Below, piece by piece: positions 61,181-64,000 of a DNA stretch of 64,000 bases. Numbering within the stretch: position 1 is the stretch's first letter; every line of letters starts with the position of its first letter. The notes beneath the pieces are model-generated. The model saw nothing but the letters and a program-made list of their open reading frames with translations, did no database searches and was not told the origin of the DNA. Origin of the DNA: Methylobacterium sp. 17Sr1-1 (lineage in GTDB: Bacteria; Pseudomonadota; Alphaproteobacteria; Rhizobiales; Beijerinckiaceae); contig NZ_CP029552.1 of assembly GCF_003173775.1 (NCBI RefSeq), positions 947,001 through 1,011,000 on the forward strand, written 5' to 3'. Both the position numbers and the translations under genes were made by a program.

Positions 61181-63739
61181 ATGCGGGCCGCTATTGATAT
61201 TGCGGCGGCGCCGGACGGTCCGCCGACTGCGGTACCGACCGTTCTCGACCCGACCCGCCTCGCCGCGCTGGATGCCTACGCCATTCTCGACACGCCGGCC
61301 GAGGACGGGTTCGACGACATCGTGCGCCTCGCGGCCCGGTTATGCGCCGCCCCGGTCGCCCTGGTCAGTCTCGTCGCCGCCGACCGCCAGTGGTTCAAGG
61401 CCCGCGTCAACTTCCCCTCTTGCGAGACCGACCTGAACCGGTCGGTATGCCAGTACGCCCTCATCGAGCCCGACCTGCTCGTCATCCCGGACCTGACCGC
61501 CGATCCCCGTACGGCGACCAACCCGCTCGTGACCGGCGAGCCGCGCATCCGCTTCTATGCCGGGGCGCCCCTGCGCCTGCCGGACGGCCACGTCCTCGGC
61601 TCACTCTGCGTCATCGACACCGTCTCCCGTCCCGCCGGCCTCACCACGGATCAAGCGGACGACCTGCGCGCGCTCGGTCGGCAGGTGTCCGGGCTGATGG
61701 AGATGCGCCGCACCATCCGGGAACGCGACGTGCTCGTCGCGGCCCAGCGCACGGAGTTGCGCCGGCAACGCCACCTCGACATCGTCGCCCGCGCCTCCGC
61801 CGCGCTCCTCGAAACCCGCGACCCTAGCTTCGTGCTCCAGCCCATCCTGGAGACCGGTGCGGCGAGCCTCGGGTTCGACCAGTGCTACATCTACGACGTC
61901 GGGCCGAATGCCGATTACCTAGCCCTCACACACGACGTCGGGGTCAGCGAGGACATGCGCGCGGCGCTCAGACGGGCCGATCTCGACGGGCCGCTCTGCG
62001 GGATCGTCGTGCAGACCGGGCAGCCCCTCGTCTTGGAAAACGTCCAGGAGAGCATCGCGCCCCGCTACGACGTAGCACGGCAGGCCGGCATCGACGCCTT
62101 TGCGGGCTACCCCATTCAGAGCCACGGTCGGACCGTGGGCGTCATCTCGTTCTGCGCCTCGGACGAGGCGGTTTTCGATGCGGAGGCTCTGGCCTTCTTC
62201 GGCACCATGGCCCGCTTCCTCTCCGTGGTCCGCGAGCGCCTGGACGACGAGAAGGCGATGCACGGGAGCGAGGAACGGTACCGGGCGCTCCTCGCTACCG
62301 CGGGTTCCTCAATCTACCGCATGAGCGCGGACTGGAAGCGCGTACTCGATCTCGACGGCGAGGTGCATCTCCAATCCCCCGAACCCGACATGGATTGGCT
62401 GGAGCGCTACAACGAGCCCGCCGACCGCCCGGGAATCATGGCCGCCGTCGAGGACGCGATCCGGCGACAAGGCCCGTTCGAGCACGAGCACCGCGTGCGC
62501 CGCGCCGATGGCAGCATCGGCTGGGTTTTGTCCCGCGCCGTCCCAATCCTCGACCAGCACGGCACGCTCGTCGAGTGGTTCGGCTCCGTGACCGACATCA
62601 CTGAGCGGCGCGAGGCCCAGGAGGCGCTACGCGAGAGCGAGGCGCAGGCCCGTGCCGCGGCCGTCCGCCGGAAAGCGCTGATCGACTTGGGCGACCACCT
62701 GCGGGATGCCAAGACGGACCGCGAGATGAGCCTGAAGGCGGCCGAGATCGTGGGCCAAACCCTCGGCGGCAACCGCGCCGGCTACGGGGAGCTGGACCCT
62801 ACCGTGACCTTCGTCACGATACGACAAGACAATGCCTCACCGGGAGAGGTCAGTGTCGTCGGTAATCACAGCTTCGCGAATTACGGCGACGTCGGCCCCG
62901 AAATCGCGCGCGGCGAGCCGGTCATCGTCTATGACGTCGCGGCGGATCCTCGAACCGTCACCAAGGTCGACACGTTCGCCGCCATCAACCTCAAGGCGAT
63001 GCTCAATGTCCCGGTACAGGAACGCGGTCGCACGGTAGGACTGATCTTCGTCCACAGCCCGGTCGAGCGCGCCTGGACCCAGGAAGAGGTGGCCTTCGCG
63101 CGCAACGTGGCCGACCGGGTGCAGGTCGGTATCGCGCGGCTACGGGCCGAGGAGCAGCAGGTGATACTGAACGGCGAGCTGTCGCATCGGCTCAAGAACA
63201 CGCTCGCCATGGTCCAGGGGATCGCGAGCCAGACGCTGCGGTCCGTTCCGGACCAGGCACCGGTCCAGGCGTTCACCGAGCGCCTGATCGCCCTGTCCCA
63301 AGCGCACGACGTCCTCATGCAGGACAGTTGGGCGGAGGCGCCGATCCGGTCCGTCGTGGACAAGGTCCTGGCTCTCCAGACATCCCTCGATCGTTTCCGG
63401 ATCGAGGGGCCGAGCCTCGCGCTGTCACCGCAGGCGACGCTGTCCCTATCGCTCCTCCTACACGAGTTGACCACCAACGCCGTCAAGTACGGGGCGCTCT
63501 CCGTAGAAGGCGGCATAGTGCACGTTGCATGGCGCATCGAGGAGGGCGTCGACAGGTCGGTGGTGCTGACGTGGAAGGAGCGCGGCGGTCCGCCAGCCAC
63601 GGCGCCGACGCGGCGCGGTTTCGGGGCCCGCCTCATCCAAGTCGGTCTGGTCGGCACGCGCGACACGCGCCTGAGTTACAGCGCCACGGGCCTGGACGCA
63701 GAGTTCCGCGCACCCATCTCCCAAGTGGTGGCATCGTGA
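61181..63739 (+). CDS. HWE-family sensor histidine kinase (GAF-GAF-PAS-GAF)
   Basis: An 852-aa soluble kinase. The first GAF (about 25-180) has VCQYALIEPDLLVIPDLTAD, the FR47/BLUF-independent type seen with stress kinases. A second GAF is at about 200-355, a PAS at about 365-485 (ending VEWFGSVTDITERREAQ) and a third GAF at about 500-650. The HWE kinase has His669 in GELSHRLKNTLAMVQG, followed by ATPase segments HELTTNAVKYGAL and TRRGFGARLIQ. Three sensory GAF modules suggest several inputs. The receiver gene starts 34 bases after the stop. Confidence 0.92.
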   Translation: MRAAIDIAAAPDGPPTAVPTVLDPTRLAALDAYAILDTPAEDGFDDIVRLAARLCAAPVALVSLVAADRQWFKARVNFPSCETDLNRSVCQYALIEPDLLVIPDLTADPRTATNPLVTGEPRIRFYAGAPLRLPDGHVLGSLCVIDTVSRPAGLTTDQADDLRALGRQVSGLMEMRRTIRERDVLVAAQRTELRRQRHLDIVARASAALLETRDPSFVLQPILETGAASLGFDQCYIYDVGPNADYLALTHDVGVSEDMRAALRRADLDGPLCGIVVQTGQPLVLENVQESIAPRYDVARQAGIDAFAGYPIQSHGRTVGVISFCASDEAVFDAEALAFFGTMARFLSVVRERLDDEKAMHGSEERYRALLATAGSSIYRMSADWKRVLDLDGEVHLQSPEPDMDWLERYNEPADRPGIMAAVEDAIRRQGPFEHEHRVRRADGSIGWVLSRAVPILDQHGTLVEWFGSVTDITERREAQEALRESEAQARAAAVRRKALIDLGDHLRDAKTDREMSLKAAEIVGQTLGGNRAGYGELDPTVTFVTIRQDNASPGEVSVVGNHSFANYGDVGPEIARGEPVIVYDVAADPRTVTKVDTFAAINLKAMLNVPVQERGRTVGLIFVHSPVERAWTQEEVAFARNVADRVQVGIARLRAEEQQVILNGELSHRLKNTLAMVQGIASQTLRSVPDQAPVQAFTERLIALSQAHDVLMQDSWAEAPIRSVVDKVLALQTSLDRFRIEGPSLALSPQATLSLSLLLHELTTNAVKYGALSVEGGIVHVAWRIEEGVDRSVVLTWKERGGPPATAPTRRGFGARLIQVGLVGTRDTRLSYSATGLDAEFRAPISQVVAS

Positions 63740-63773
63740 TCGGGGCAGACGCAGGTCCTCGAAGGAGGACATC

Positions 63774-64000
63774 GTGACTTCGACGACAGGACGCCGGGCC
63801 ATCGTTCTCCTTATCGAGAACGAGCCGGTCCAGATGATGGCGTTGTCCGACCTCATCGAGGAGGCGGGATGCGACGTCGTCGAGGCGACGACCGCCGAAA
63901 AGGCCATTCAGATCCTCGAACGACGCACCGATATCAGGGTCGTGGTTGCCGACCTCGACGTGCGCGGGTCGGTGATGGGGTTGCAGTTGGCGACGATGAT
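63774..64000 (+). CDS. response regulator receiver protein (partial, runs off the window)
   Basis: GTG 63774 follows a strong GAAGGAGGAC site. The visible 75 residues are a receiver domain: IVLLIENEPVQMMALSDLIE, then GCDVVEATTAEKAIQIL and VVVADLDVRGSVMG with the likely phospho-acceptor Asp60. The second position of the acidic pair is Glu-Asn-Glu rather than Glu-Asp-Asp. It is the probable partner of the preceding HWE kinase. The C-terminus is outside the window, so any output domain is unknown. Confidence 0.85.
   Translation, partial: MTSTTGRRAIVLLIENEPVQMMALSDLIEEAGCDVVEATTAEKAIQILERRTDIRVVVADLDVRGSVMGLQLATM

Overview
The window is high-GC DNA with alphaproteobacterial gene content. The best guess is Methylobacterium or a close relative in the Hyphomicrobiales. 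This rests on several HWE-type sensor kinases, a DUF3141 (PHA-synthase-like) protein beside phosphotransacetylase/acetate kinase, and a GCG_CRPN glycine/tyrosine-rich secreted protein. The genus is inferred, not proven. No rRNA, tRNA or CRISPR array was recognised.

Layout. (1) 0.4-6.7 kb, plus strand: phosphate acyltransferase, acetate kinase, a 165-aa unknown, a DUF3141 alpha/beta-hydrolase-like protein, FabI and an isolated ATP-synthase-epsilon-like subunit. This looks like one operon linking acetyl-phosphate, acyl and energy metabolism. (2) 7.0-12.2 kb, minus strand: an RND efflux adaptor and pump followed closely by polyphosphate kinase 2. A one-base slip in a G tract makes adaptor and pump read as one continuous frame. 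(3) 12.3-23.5 kb: small membrane and secreted proteins, a DUF4344 metallopeptidase, an AraC regulator, DUF4186, an AI-2E-family transporter, a YihY/BrkB membrane protein, a DMT exporter and an MFS exporter.

(4) 23.9-31.5 kb is a mosaic of visibly lower GC. It holds a winged-HTH plasmid-type protein, decayed IS66 pieces, a tRNA-guanine-transglycosylase-like (TGT/DpdA-like) protein, a 584-aa protein I do not recognise and, transcribed divergently, an HUH rolling-circle Rep-like protein. The Rep-side spacer carries a perfect 17-bp palindrome and a nested hairpin. This is the strongest candidate for an undescribed element.

(5) 32-39.6 kb: small unknowns, a MarR regulator with a Cys/His-rich tail and its own promoter palindrome, a secreted protein, a catalase-related haem protein that lacks the distal His, then a redoxin, a MOSC protein and an LldP-type permease whose genes overlap. 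(6) 39.6-52 kb: IS5-type remnants, a GH13 glucosidase overlapped by a phosphatidylserine-decarboxylase-like gene, a PAP2-like membrane enzyme, SelO, a dienelactone-hydrolase-like enzyme, 3-methyladenine glycosylase and an AI-2E transporter with a long soluble tail. (7) 52-64 kb is a signalling cluster: four sensor kinases (three HWE-type, one classical hybrid), an orphan ParD antitoxin overlapping one kinase, a Crp/Fnr regulator and two single-domain receivers. It is probably an input branch of a stress-response phosphorelay.

The palindrome TTCCGTTTAACGGAA, or its complement, recurs near 23.97, 30.13, 39.72 and 51.36 kb. Three of the sites share flanking sequence and lie in AT-rich spacers, two of them beside mobile-element debris. 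All calls come from reading the sequence and from family knowledge; no database search was run.
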